Below, in pieces: positions 1-8,919 of a DNA stretch of 64,000 bases (its first letter is position 1; each line of letters begins with the position of its first letter). This DNA comes from Arthrobacter bambusae (GTDB lineage: Bacteria; Actinomycetota; Actinomycetes; Actinomycetales; Micrococcaceae), in the NCBI RefSeq assembly GCF_030812595.1, contig NZ_JAUSSZ010000015.1, positions 33,997 through 97,996 on the forward strand, in the 5' to 3' direction. A program made the position numbers and the translations under genes. The notes beneath the pieces were generated by a model that worked only from the letters and a program-made list of their open reading frames with translations, was not told the DNA's origin and did not search any database.

Positions 1-2802
1 AAGTTCTGCTTCGGGTACTACATAAGTGCCCTTGATTTTTGTGCGCGGGACGGCGTTAACGAGCCCCTGCAAGGTCGAAACAAAGGCACCATCGCCTGTA
101 TACCCGTGGCGGTCCAGGAAGCGCTTCACTGCCTGGGTCCCGTCGACAGCGGCAATATAGAGTGCAGTGTCTACGGCATCAATTACATATTCGAATGCTT
201 CGGCGTCCGGCCGTACGCCTGGCAATGCACTGTCGGCGGTTCGTCGAAGTCGCTCATGGGGAGCTAGAAGCGTCACCATTCCCGCACTCTTCGAGATGAT
301 TTTCGCGCGTTCAAGACTGTCCACATCCAACCCACCGACCGCGAGTGCCAGGAGGCGCGCGGTATCGAACGGGAACTGGCGTGCGCCGAAGATATCCCAT
401 GCCATGAGGACAAAGTCCGTCAGATCATCGACCTTCGGAGCATTCCCAACAAGTCGTGAGCGACGCAGATCGACGACTTCCTCACGTGCGATATTGAGCG
501 CGTCTTCCGGTCGCAGGAGTTGGTCACGTCCGTCGGCGTCGGGTGTTGAAGAGTAGACGGGCCAATGACGAGAAATGACTGACAATGTTGGCCCATATGT
601 AGACAGCAATAGGTCAACCCCGTCAATACCGTCGTGCTGGAAACGCTGGGCAGCATCACGAGCGGCTTGGCGAATATCCTGCTCGATGTCATCAAGATAG
701 GACTGGACGCCGTCGTCCCGATCGTCCCGTTTGCGGCACACGAGCATGATTGTCGATGCGGCAGAGTTCATGTTCGCTTGGTGCAAGGAGGTTTCAGCTT
801 CAGTGTTCACCGGCCACGACGTTTCGATAGTGAACCCAGCCTGCAGGAGGCCCATACCAAGGGTGTCCCATGCCTCGGCACGCTTGTGCGTGAACATCAC
901 CGACAGGACGCCATCATCGCGGAGTACACGACGAGCTTCACTAAAGATGGCCGTCATCTTTGTTTCATAGTCCAGATCGGCAAGCTCTTTCTTCCGCCGA
1001 CCAAGGGCTGCGAAACGAGCAAGGTTTGCGACAGCTTCGTTATCCTTGTCGCTGAGCTCATCACCGAAAAACTCCGGGACAAGTCGGCCGAGCGTCCGTT
1101 TCTCCCATACGTAAAAGAAGTCTGCCAGCTCGGCGTACATCACGTTGTCATAGTAGGGAGGATCCATGCAGATGTGTGCAATTGACTTCGCATCGAGAGC
1201 GAGGTCTGTGGCGCTTCCCTGCGTTACCGTTACCTTGCGCTCCAGTGGTTCTTGACCTTGGTAATCGACTGCTCCGGTCTCATCCAGGAGTCGGGCAATT
1301 CCGCCGTAGGCATCGAGCAATTGATCCAAACACCAGGAATAAAGCGCGGTGGCACCTTCAAACTCAGCAAAGGTCCATTTGAAGGCAAAGTCGTGACGCT
1401 CGAATACGCTGCGCATAACCTGTTTGCTTACATGCCACGATCCAAGGCGTGAATTGTAATTCAGCGCCTTGCCCTGCATAAGAGCCAACTCGAAGAGCAC
1501 ATCGTCGGCACGGTCACCTAGGGCCGCCCGAACTTCCGGGATTAGGTTTGCGAACTCTTCGCCGAATGTCCCGTGCACGAGAGCTTGCCTGGGCGAGAAA
1601 AAATCAACCCATCGATCCAATCCATAGTGCTTGGGGCGAAGGTCGTTGCCCTCCGGGAATTCTTCGGTCGGAAGGATGCCCTCCATAAACCATCGGTCCC
1701 TGAGACTCTCGAATTCGCGGTCCGCCTTCTCGACGGCATCAAGATCGTCCTGAGTCGGGGCACGGAATGTCCGTTCTCCGCCAGCGGTCTTGACGGACAA
1801 CGCGTAGAGCATCTGCGTCATGCGGCCGCCTTGGGCTTCCGCTTTGATGTATTCTCCGTCGATGACAAGATTGTCGTACGGCGAGATTGCCTTCCCGCGG
1901 CCCGTAGTACCGACGGCGGCATCTTGCTTGTCAACGCTCGTTCCCAAAACCACTTCGAACTCAGGCTGAGAAAGCTGCACACCGTCGATCTCTGTAATTA
2001 GTCGAACGGCTGCTTCCTTGCCAGGGACCTTGCGTAGCCACTTGTCCGGCAGCAGTGGCACCGCACGCCCGGTCCGCGGGCAGGTGATTGCGTTCACCCA
2101 GATGTAGGCAATGACTCTTTCGCCGGCATTCAACGGGAAAAAGGACTTGAGCCTCTTTTCTGTGCGGGAAATGAGAATGTTGCCCCAGTGTTTGAGGTCA
2201 TTCCCAAGCGCAGAACCGTGCCTCGCGGGCACTTGAACTCCGGCCTTTAGCACGCTCGCTGCCACACCATTCAGGTCATTGGCGAAGGCCGGCAGTCCCA
2301 ACCTGCTTGCCGCCCAGGGGATAGAGCCACCCCCGGCGGTAGGGTCTGCAACCGTGGGGAGTTCTCCCCACGTTCGCCGTAGTACTGCGTGGAGCAAATC
2401 GATGTCCTGCCGGGGAATGGCATTACGAAAAGCCTGCTTATACCCGTAACCATTGCCCTGGAGCTTCACTCCTGCGGCGTTGGCCGCGTCGATAACCTTA
2501 CGGCCGTGCACCGGGTCACCCCAGATTCCCACCAAGTGAAGGAGCCAGCGCCGATACGCGGCTTCATTTGACAGTTCGGGAGCGTCTGGAAATGCAGCGG
2601 CTAGATCGTCATCCCAAGTTGGCAGGAGGCCGGCGATCGCGACAGCAGCGGAGGCCACTAGTGGACGCCGGGCCCACCATATGTGGAGAAAGGAGAGCGG
2701 TGGGAGAGCTGATGCGGCTCCCCGCTCTCGGCGGGATTCTACGCCTAGTTCAGCAACGGGCAGCCAGTCTTCAATAAGCAGGCGAGCTTTTTGTACAGTC
2801 AC
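1..2802 (-). CDS. DUF1156-type DNA methyltransferase (C-terminus beyond left edge)
   Basis: Seen: reading the minus strand from a GTG at 2802 gives 934 codons without a stop up to the left edge, so the 3' end is outside the window. Residues 34-48 read PPLSFLHIWWARRPL, the hallmark of the DUF1156 domain. Residues 153-159 read DPTAGGG, an AdoMet-binding motif I, and residues 547-553 read DPPYYDN, the catalytic motif IV of amino-methyltransferases acting on N6-adenine or N4-cytosine. Start choice: the previous gene ends with TGA at 2814-2812 in this same frame, and GTG 2802 is the first usual start after it. Known: DUF1156 methyltransferases often sit beside DUF499 ATPases in defence islands, as here. 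Inferred: it modifies host DNA as the self-marking arm of a defence module. Plus-strand open frames across it are shadows. Confidence 0.88.
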   Translation of the reverse strand, partial: MTVQKARLLIEDWLPVAELGVESRRERGAASALPPLSFLHIWWARRPLVASAAVAIAGLLPTWDDDLAAAFPDAPELSNEAAYRRWLLHLVGIWGDPVHGRKVIDAANAAGVKLQGNGYGYKQAFRNAIPRQDIDLLHAVLRRTWGELPTVADPTAGGGSIPWAASRLGLPAFANDLNGVAASVLKAGVQVPARHGSALGNDLKHWGNILISRTEKRLKSFFPLNAGERVIAYIWVNAITCPRTGRAVPLLPDKWLRKVPGKEAAVRLITEIDGVQLSQPEFEVVLGTSVDKQDAAVGTTGRGKAISPYDNLVIDGEYIKAEAQGGRMTQMLYALSVKTAGGERTFRAPTQDDLDAVEKADREFESLRDRWFMEGILPTEEFPEGNDLRPKHYGLDRWVDFFSPRQALVHGTFGEEFANLIPEVRAALGDRADDVLFELALMQGKALNYNSRLGSWHVSKQVMRSVFERHDFAFKWTFAEFEGATALYSWCLDQLLDAYGGIARLLDETGAVDYQGQEPLERKVTVTQGSATDLALDAKSIAHICMDPPYYDNVMYAELADFFYVWEKRTLGRLVPEFFGDELSDKDNEAVANLARFAALGRRKKELADLDYETKMTAIFSEARRVLRDDGVLSVMFTHKRAEAWDTLGMGLLQAGFTIETSWPVNTEAETSLHQANMNSAASTIMLVCRKRDDRDDGVQSYLDDIEQDIRQAARDAAQRFQHDGIDGVDLLLSTYGPTLSVISRHWPVYSSTPDADGRDQLLRPEDALNIAREEVVDLRRSRLVGNAPKVDDLTDFVLMAWDIFGARQFPFDTARLLALAVGGLDVDSLERAKIISKSAGMVTLLAPHERLRRTADSALPGVRPDAEAFEYVIDAVDTALYIAAVDGTQAVKRFLDRHGYTGDGAFVSTLQGLVNAVPRTKIKGTYVVPEAEL

Positions 2803-2811
2803 GATGTTCTC

Positions 2812-3279
2812 TCAGTCGTCCGCTAGAAGGGTCCGCAGCGCACGGCGCGCCCGGTTGGCTTCGACGCCAATGCACTTCGAGTACCAGTAGTAGGTCTCCT
2901 CTGTGCTCATGGAGTTGATGCCCGCGACCAAGGCGCGGACGCGTGGATGCTTTGTGACGGGCTGGGTGGCCAGCAGGACAAGTGCTAGCCGCACACCGTC
3001 AGCTTCAGTGAGTTGGATGGGCTCTCTCCGAGTGAAAGCTAGCAAGCTTGGTGCGTGGCCGGAGTTCCGGACTGCGGCAAACAGCGCGTCGACGATCCTG
3101 CCGGTCTGTCCCGGGGTTGCCCTCGTGACGGTCGCGGCTAGCGTGTCACCGTAGGTCTCCTCAAGGCTGATTCCATAGGTGTCACCGCGCCCATGAATCA
3201 CTTTGAGCCGGAACGCCCGAGCCCCAGTCACGGGGAGTAGAGAGCGCTGCACTGATCGTGATCGCTGGAGTAGTGTCAT
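2812..3279 (-). CDS. 155-aa protein of unknown family in the methyltransferase/ATPase operon
   Basis: No family is recognised. The protein is soluble-looking, with no membrane segment, and has a basic C-terminus (residues ~140-150 rich in Arg). Its ATG overlaps the stop of the DUF499 ATPase by four bases (ATGA at 3279-3276), and the methyltransferase starts 9 bases after its stop, so all three are probably translated from one message. A small protein at this position in a methyltransferase/ATPase operon may be an adaptor or a specificity subunit, but this is inference from context only. Coding is supported by tight coupling on both sides. Confidence 0.7.
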   Translation of the reverse strand: MTLLQRSRSVQRSLLPVTGARAFRLKVIHGRGDTYGISLEETYGDTLAATVTRATPGQTGRIVDALFAAVRNSGHAPSLLAFTRREPIQLTEADGVRLALVLLATQPVTKHPRVRALVAGINSMSTEETYYWYSKCIGVEANRARRALRTLLADD

Positions 3280-6200
3280 TTGCTTACCTCCGCCGCCATC
3301 GTTGTGTGCTGGATCAAGAGGTTTTTGATGACGGTGTGGATCTGGCGCATTTCGGCATGATCGCCCTCAACGGCGGGGCTGAAGTTAATTTCCAAGGTGA
3401 GATCTCCCGCTACCTTGGTCGAGCTTCCCAGAGCCTTCTTGATTTGGTTGTATGCCGCTTGGAAGTCCTGTCTCTGGGCAGCCCCAGAAAACGCAAGCCC
3501 TCCCCCCGACAGTCCCTTATATTCAGCTCGAATCATTGCCCTGACTGTGATGTTGTGCTTTTGGAGCATCCCAAGCGCAGCCACGGCCAGGTCTATGTCC
3601 TTAGTCCCAGTAGCTTCGTCAGCGGAAACCTTGATGGTGAGACGGCTGATTGTCTGAATCGTAAAATCGGAAACTTGGTCGACGATGCTCTGAAGGGCCG
3701 CCCCGCCTGGGCCGGAAGCGCTGAACGTCTTGCTAGTCAGGACCCGGGTGGGCACCTCAACGCCGAGACGATCTGCCTCCTCGCGGGCCAGGAGGATCAA
3801 TCCGTCCAGCCCTCTGTCCTTGATGGCACTAGGTGAGAGAGCACGGACGCCTGCAGCAGGCTCGGTGTCGAGGACGGCGAACCACTTGTAGTCACTCGCT
3901 TGAACAGCGGTGGCGAGCAGTTCGAGGACTTCCGTTTTTGATGGCTCGCCGCCGCACTCAGCTTCGAGACGGCCTCGCACTTCTGCTCCAGTCAACCGTT
4001 CTGAGGTAAGGATCGCGCGGAGATCAGTCTGCGTAGGCTTTCGGACCAGTAGCCCCCGGCTCTGAGCCTCAGCCGTCGTCATGATCTCGGTGTCATTGGC
4101 GAAACCGATGGTCATGCCGGCCATGGTGTGAGCCGTGTAGGACTTGCCATTTCCACCGTCGTAGTAGACCCATCCTTCGTTCTTCACCCCGTTGATGATG
4201 GCTTCACGAATAAGCGCTGGGTTCCGGACGATTTGGATGCTGTGATCGGTCCAGAAAAAATCAACGATGGCGGAGGTCGTCGATGATGGAGTATTTGGCC
4301 AGGTCTTGGACTTGAGGTAGGCAGCAGTGAAGGGCTCGGACCGGATTTTGCCCTCATCTTCGAGGAGGGTTATCACGGCTGAAGTGGCGTTCTTTGGGTT
4401 TCCCTGCGCTTGGGTGGGCAACTCGCGGTGTCGGAGGTAGCTAGTGCTCCTATCTCCGTAGGGATAGTAGATGTGTTTGTAGCAACGGTTGACCGCAATT
4501 CGGGCATCAAGAGCCGCCTGCTTTTGGAAGACCTCTACCTTATTGCGGACCTCCGGGCTGAACTGGCTGAGCCGGGCAGTATCGGACCACAGGCTGTCCG
4601 CGGCGATGCGAGCACGGGCGCGATCTTTCAGTGCTTCTATCTGATCACTGTCAGCAAGCGCGAAAACGATTGAATTGCGGAATTTGCGAGGGGCGCGGAC
4701 CGAGCCAGCCTTATCGATCATGTCGATGACGAGGCTGGGTGGAGCGTCAGCGTTTTTGGTCTCTACGGTGACCACCCGATAGTCGAGGACGGCAACCCGA
4801 AGACTGGGCTGGTCCACGATGTCTACGGGGCCGTTTGGGAAGTGCACGGCAACAGCACCAGCGTCGTTGGCGAAGGCATTCACGATGAGACTGTCGACCA
4901 TCGCAGCTACGGCTGTATTGGCGACGTTGCGTTTTTCAGTCTCGATAATGGCGTTTACGTTCGGCTCGATGTTGAATCGCCACCGGGCTCCATCGAAGGA
5001 TAGGTGCCAAAACTTCTTTTCGGACTCCGTCAGGGCTTTCTCGAAAATTGTGGCATCTTCGCCAGGACGGAGGGTGCCCACGATCCAGTCGTTGCGGCTG
5101 GCACCTGCTGTGGAGACCATCTCAAGTGAGTGCGTGAAAACGGTTCGTGCCACCCGGGTGGCATAGCTGGGCCTGCCTGGGAACACTTCTTCATCGACCG
5201 CTGCGGCGTGCGAGTTGGGGCCTGCGAAGTCACCCACGGCGACTGAAGCAAATTCGCCTCTTCCAAGGCCATCGGTCAGGTGGTTGAGGACCGGTTCGTT
5301 TGCGTAATCGAGATCGCCAATGTTGATTACGGCGGCATCCAGGTCAGTCGCATAGATGTTCGCGACAACTTCTGCAAGTAGTTTCAATGCGCCACGTGCG
5401 CGCTGGAACTGAGTGATATTACCCAGACGCTTGTCGAGTACCCGCACCAGCTCGGGATGGAACGGGTACGTCTTGGTCAGCAGTTCACCGTACGTCGCGG
5501 GCCGTTCCGGGCCACCAGCCAGCGGCTCTGTCTTTCCCAGTGCTTCATAAAAGCTCTGGTATGCCTGGCCTGCTTCACGAGCGGCGGTCTCATCCACGGA
5601 GACAAAGAGTCGCTTTTTTAGTATCTCGCCGATTTCGTTGTCATCCGCGGGCTTAATAACGGCGGAGGGTTGAACCGACCTGGTAAGCACGTCGCCCGTT
5701 TCCGAAACGGCTGCCGTGGCAGCGGCGTCGGCTGCGGATCTATCTTCGTCGAGCAGTTCGGCGATTTCGGTGGTCTCCGCACCGAACGCATTGGTCGTGG
5801 CCGCAAGGGTAATGATGACTGAAACCCTATTGCTAGGGTCGGCTGCGACCTCGAACAGGTTGCCCAAAAACACCGGGATGGCGCGTGCCATGCGCCGTAC
5901 ATCTTCGCTGCCAGATGACGTGATGGCGCGGATGTACTTCGCAATTTCATCGATGATAACGATCGCAGGCTTACCGCCGAACGCGGCCTTTATCGTCCCG
6001 GTTCCGGGAGCTGTCCGGGCTGCATCGTTCGCTGCTAGCGCGGCATAGGCGTCCTCGCCAATTTGCGCTGCCAGTTCCCCCCAGAGAGTGTAAGTGCGGT
6101 GTCCGTTGGTCTCCACGCCGGCAGTTGGGTCTAGTGCGTCCCCGACGAGGGCGGCGACTTGAACCGGCTCATCAGGAAGAAGATTTGGGTCTAAGAAGTC

Positions 6201-6554
6201 AGAGATGTTAGCTGGGCGGGCACCCTTTGCAAGGTGATAGACAGCTGTGAGGCCATGGGTCTTTCCGCCACCGAAAGATGTTGTAGGGCGCAGGACACCG
6301 TTCTCGCCTGCCACTCCGCGTGTTCCGCTTACCCGGCCGAAAGTCTTGGTCAAGAGCGTCTTTAATCCGCTCGTTGGATAGGTATGAGCGAAGAACGACT
6401 CAGCGTCACCGTAGACCGGATAGTGCTCCGCATCACGAACCACCTTGTCCAACTGCGCCGCGAAGTGATTGTCGGCGAGCCCACCTTGAAGCACGTCGTC
6501 GCGCGGCACGCAGGCCTTCCGCAATGGAATTAGGCTTGATCCGTTGCTACTCAT
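3276..6554 (-). CDS. DUF499 domain ATPase
   Basis: A 1092-aa AAA-type ATPase. The N-terminal third has a Walker A region, TTSFGGGKTH at residues 91-100, and a Walker B, AIVIIDEIAKYI at about 197-208. The loop FGGGKTH and the large size (around 1000 residues) are typical of DUF499. The rest is a long, mostly helical region with no recognised catalytic motif. Known: DUF499 proteins are found next to DUF1156 methyltransferases in archaeal and bacterial defence islands. Inferred: it is the motor or sensor of the module and couples ATP hydrolysis to DNA recognition. It starts 9 bases after the HTH gene and overlaps the next gene by four bases, consistent with one operon running leftwards. Confidence 0.85.
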   Translation of the reverse strand: MSSNGSSLIPLRKACVPRDDVLQGGLADNHFAAQLDKVVRDAEHYPVYGDAESFFAHTYPTSGLKTLLTKTFGRVSGTRGVAGENGVLRPTTSFGGGKTHGLTAVYHLAKGARPANISDFLDPNLLPDEPVQVAALVGDALDPTAGVETNGHRTYTLWGELAAQIGEDAYAALAANDAARTAPGTGTIKAAFGGKPAIVIIDEIAKYIRAITSSGSEDVRRMARAIPVFLGNLFEVAADPSNRVSVIITLAATTNAFGAETTEIAELLDEDRSAADAAATAAVSETGDVLTRSVQPSAVIKPADDNEIGEILKKRLFVSVDETAAREAGQAYQSFYEALGKTEPLAGGPERPATYGELLTKTYPFHPELVRVLDKRLGNITQFQRARGALKLLAEVVANIYATDLDAAVINIGDLDYANEPVLNHLTDGLGRGEFASVAVGDFAGPNSHAAAVDEEVFPGRPSYATRVARTVFTHSLEMVSTAGASRNDWIVGTLRPGEDATIFEKALTESEKKFWHLSFDGARWRFNIEPNVNAIIETEKRNVANTAVAAMVDSLIVNAFANDAGAVAVHFPNGPVDIVDQPSLRVAVLDYRVVTVETKNADAPPSLVIDMIDKAGSVRAPRKFRNSIVFALADSDQIEALKDRARARIAADSLWSDTARLSQFSPEVRNKVEVFQKQAALDARIAVNRCYKHIYYPYGDRSTSYLRHRELPTQAQGNPKNATSAVITLLEDEGKIRSEPFTAAYLKSKTWPNTPSSTTSAIVDFFWTDHSIQIVRNPALIREAIINGVKNEGWVYYDGGNGKSYTAHTMAGMTIGFANDTEIMTTAEAQSRGLLVRKPTQTDLRAILTSERLTGAEVRGRLEAECGGEPSKTEVLELLATAVQASDYKWFAVLDTEPAAGVRALSPSAIKDRGLDGLILLAREEADRLGVEVPTRVLTSKTFSASGPGGAALQSIVDQVSDFTIQTISRLTIKVSADEATGTKDIDLAVAALGMLQKHNITVRAMIRAEYKGLSGGGLAFSGAAQRQDFQAAYNQIKKALGSSTKVAGDLTLEINFSPAVEGDHAEMRQIHTVIKNLLIQHTTMAAEVSK

Positions 6555-6562
6555 CGTGTCCC

Positions 6563-6772
6563 CTACTTGTCACTTACGTTCTCGCCAGCCGAGCCGGACG
6601 GCGCAGCGCCACCGCTGCGCACCCAGTCATCGACCTCGTGGGCCTGGAACTTCCAGAGCTTGCCCACTCTGTGAGCCGGCATGCTTTTTTCCGCAATCCA
6701 GGCGTAAACGGTGTCCTTCGAGACACCCAAATGCGCTGCAATGTCATCAGCCGACATCCAAGGTTCTGCCAT
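6563..6772 (-). CDS. Excisionase-family helix-turn-helix DNA-binding protein
   Basis: A 69-aa protein that is almost entirely one MerR/excisionase-type winged helix: residues 7-43 contain MSADDIAAHLGVSKDTVYAW followed by a wing with HRVGKLWKF. The C-terminal tail is a Gly/Ser-rich linker. It is the first gene before the DUF499 ATPase (9-base gap), so it probably acts as operon repressor or as a small DNA-binding subunit. Small HTH proteins of this type commonly lead methylation-linked defence operons. There is no integrase beside it, so true excisionase function is unlikely. Confidence 0.85.
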   Translation of the reverse strand: MAEPWMSADDIAAHLGVSKDTVYAWIAEKSMPAHRVGKLWKFQAHEVDDWVRSGGAAPSGSAGENVSDK

Positions 6773-6930
6773 CCCGGAACCTCCATTCGACTTGCCTCAG
6801 TGCGCGCCTCGCGCAGTCCAACCATACTGGTAGCGCGCGCTGAAGGCTGATTTGGCCCGGTTTCACCGGAAGTAGAGGGGAGGAGACGGAACACTCCGGC
6901 GCCGGTGACTCCTGATGACAGCAGCTGGAG

Positions 6931-7389
6931 TCATCTTTGAAACTTCTTCATAAACCGCTTGGCGCCCCGGTCCGCGATCACTCGTCGATCCCGGTCAACC
7001 CAAAAGACAGGAATTTCAAGCAGATCTAGCGAAGACTGGATTGCTTTTACGTATTCTCGATGGAGAGCAGTAGACGGTAGGGCAATCCCTCCTTCTGCGT
7101 TCTTTCGTTCAATCACGCTCATGGCCGTATACACCGCCCTTGCTACATGCATACGGACCTGTCCACCGTCGAAGGGAAGGCCATAGCGCGGTGTTCCTTC
7201 CTGCGAACTGCCCTCGCCCTTGGCTTCGACAATCAGGCGCTGACCAGCACAAGTAGCCACGATGTCCGGCCCGTGCCTTTTGCCAACTATGTAGCTTTCG
7301 ATGTGCCAACCGTGATCGCGAAGATACCTTACTGTTGCGGCAACAACTTCGTTTTCCCAAAGTATCGGGCCCGTCTCATCGGCGTCCAT
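6931..7389 (-). CDS. PD-(D/E)XK superfamily nuclease, small
   Basis: A 152-aa protein with the core of the PD-(D/E)XK fold: PDI at residues 41-43 (catalytic Asp42), then LIVEAKGEG with Glu55 and Lys57, and a following helix with Gln77 in GGQVRMHVARAVY, as in many restriction-like nucleases. Length fits a single nuclease domain. It lies 158 bases upstream of the HTH gene on the same strand, so it could be the first gene of the same defence operon or separately transcribed. Inferred: a DNA-cleaving effector partnered with the DUF1156 methyltransferase. A Holliday-junction or housekeeping nuclease is a less likely alternative. Confidence 0.75.
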   Translation of the reverse strand: MDADETGPILWENEVVAATVRYLRDHGWHIESYIVGKRHGPDIVATCAGQRLIVEAKGEGSSQEGTPRYGLPFDGGQVRMHVARAVYTAMSVIERKNAEGGIALPSTALHREYVKAIQSSLDLLEIPVFWVDRDRRVIADRGAKRFMKKFQR

Positions 7390-7614
7390 CCACTCATCAC
7401 CAAGTTCCGACTATGTATGGGTGGTGTCCGGTCTTAGCAAGAAGCTAAGCCGGACATTATCCGTTGGTTGAGTCTCTTGCTCTACTGTCGAAATCCTCCA
7501 CTCGATGTGGAAAATTTCCGTGGTTATCCTTCAATTGGAAAGCCCATCGCCCCCCAACGGTGGGCTTTCTTAGTGCCATAGGCGCCCATGCGTGATTGAA
7601 GGCTTCAGTGAGAC
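7390..7614. other. Intergenic region between nuclease and SIR2 remnant
   Basis: No gene is seen. The right-hand half holds an inverted repeat (7538-7569) described separately. The left-hand part probably holds the promoter for the leftward nuclease gene, but no convincing -35/-10 pair was identified. Confidence 0.4.
7538..7569 (-). terminator. Hairpin downstream of the SIR2 remnant
   Basis: Arms GAAAGCCCA (7538-7546) and TGGGCTTTC (7561-7569) are perfectly complementary around a 14-base loop. The site follows the end of the leftward gene at 7615 and fits a transcription terminator. Confidence 0.6.
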
Positions 7615-8862
7615 TCAGCCCCATCGATCGAATTGCTTGAGTACTTCAGAAAGCTGCCTGAGTTGTGCGTCAAACGCGTCTTCCTCCCCTTCATGAACTT
7701 TTACCCAGCCCCATGCCTCGCGGTCACCGAATTTGCGGAAGTCTTCCTCCCAAACGTTCGCTCCTGTCGAGTGGTTCCAAGCCCTCTCCCCCGCGTACGC
7801 GCCGCCGCAGGGTCTGGGTCTGGTCGGCCCTGGGAAGAGGAACTGCAGCGCCAGGGCCATCCTGTATTCCGCTCGGCGAGTGGCGGTTTCGAGTCCAGAG
7901 GGTTCGCCTATACAGTCTGCCAGCAGGTTCTCCAAGTCTGCTGAGACGAGTTGGCTTGCCGGGTACAGCCACCGCGTCCCCTCCCATCGAGGCATGGCCT
8001 TGGCCAATTCGTAGTCGATGACATAGTCGTCTTGCAATGCCAAAAGCGCCTGCAGGTCCCTGTCTACGGTTGGGTGCCTCCACGTTGGTTCTGTAGCTGC
8101 TCGGATGAAGACGTCCTCTCTGCCATGGCTTACGGCGATCATGGCTATCGCCCTCAAGAGGAGGAGAGCTGGATAGTGAGAGAGTTTCACCCATTTGTCG
8201 TTGTACGTGCCCGAGTTGAGGGTTCTGGCTTTGAGTAGTCGTTGAACGGCCCATACCCAGAGATCCGTATGGATGCGGTCCCTATCCAGCATCACAGCGG
8301 TGGCCACGAGTCGGACCAAAATGCGGCTAGCCTCGCGGAGTTGTAAGCAAGATTCTTGGTAAACCTGCGGAGCATCTTCACGTCTGCCCTCGGGGAAAAG
8401 ACTGCCCCTGCTCTGAATCGTTTGCTGGACTCGATTGATCTCGTCATTCAAGAGGTCTCGGATCTCAATGAAAGACTCTCGATACGGAAGCAGCTTCTTC
8501 AACCGCACTATCGCCATTTCCTCCGTCAGCGGCGGCGAGGACAAGGCGTCCAGTGATTCGAGGCGGTGCACGAGGTCCGGGAAGAACTCGTCAGCTGTCA
8601 TGCCAGGGACGACGCCCGCTCCGTGCTGGTGAGCTACGGATGCTGCAGTGGGCCCGAGGGCGGTCAAAGTCGACCAATAGAGGGGATACCTTCGTGATCG
8701 CCGGCCGCGTAGAGCATCGACAAGTGCATGATCCCAGTCGGCTACGTCGGAGCATACCTTCACTTGGTCCCCGTTCAGCCTTCCAACGAGTGTCCCACTT
8801 CCTTTGAAGCGGGATGCCCTTCGTGGGACGCTCTCCCCGGTCATCCGGTTCCTGACGGCCAT
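7615..8862 (-). CDS. SIR2-family protein lacking its N-terminal NAD-binding part
   Basis: A 415-aa frame. From about residue 36 it resembles the region just after the Rossmann core of bacterial SIR2-family defence proteins: VCSDVADWDHAL, then RRSRRYPLYW and GVVPGMTADEFFPDL, which match the usual pattern W-(S/G)-x-x-W-D-x-A-L, R-R-Y-P-x-(F/Y)-W and DAD-x-FF. The roughly 150-200 residues that should precede this, with the NAD-binding glycines and catalytic Asn/His, are absent. The upstream neighbour is a serine resolvase, so an insertion or resolvase-mediated deletion probably removed the 5' part. The remaining C-terminal sensor half is long and uninterrupted. Without the catalytic part NADase activity is not expected. 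The family call is from memory of the motif pattern. Confidence 0.6.
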   Translation of the reverse strand: MAVRNRMTGESVPRRASRFKGSGTLVGRLNGDQVKVCSDVADWDHALVDALRGRRSRRYPLYWSTLTALGPTAASVAHQHGAGVVPGMTADEFFPDLVHRLESLDALSSPPLTEEMAIVRLKKLLPYRESFIEIRDLLNDEINRVQQTIQSRGSLFPEGRREDAPQVYQESCLQLREASRILVRLVATAVMLDRDRIHTDLWVWAVQRLLKARTLNSGTYNDKWVKLSHYPALLLLRAIAMIAVSHGREDVFIRAATEPTWRHPTVDRDLQALLALQDDYVIDYELAKAMPRWEGTRWLYPASQLVSADLENLLADCIGEPSGLETATRRAEYRMALALQFLFPGPTRPRPCGGAYAGERAWNHSTGANVWEEDFRKFGDREAWGWVKVHEGEEDAFDAQLRQLSEVLKQFDRWG

Positions 8863-8919
8863 TTCCGGCCGGCTGCGTAACTTTGGCGTCCCATAAGCTG
8901 TCCCAAAACCAGGGACGCG

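Noticed and set aside
634..2001. Plus-strand open frames at 634-1185 and 1573-2001
   Set aside because: They lie antisense to the DUF1156 gene, whose minus-strand frame holds intact catalytic motifs and no stop from 2802 to 1.
6563..6772. Excisionase of an integrated element
   Set aside because: No integrase or attachment-site repeats are visible nearby, so a regulator or subunit role in the defence operon is more likely.
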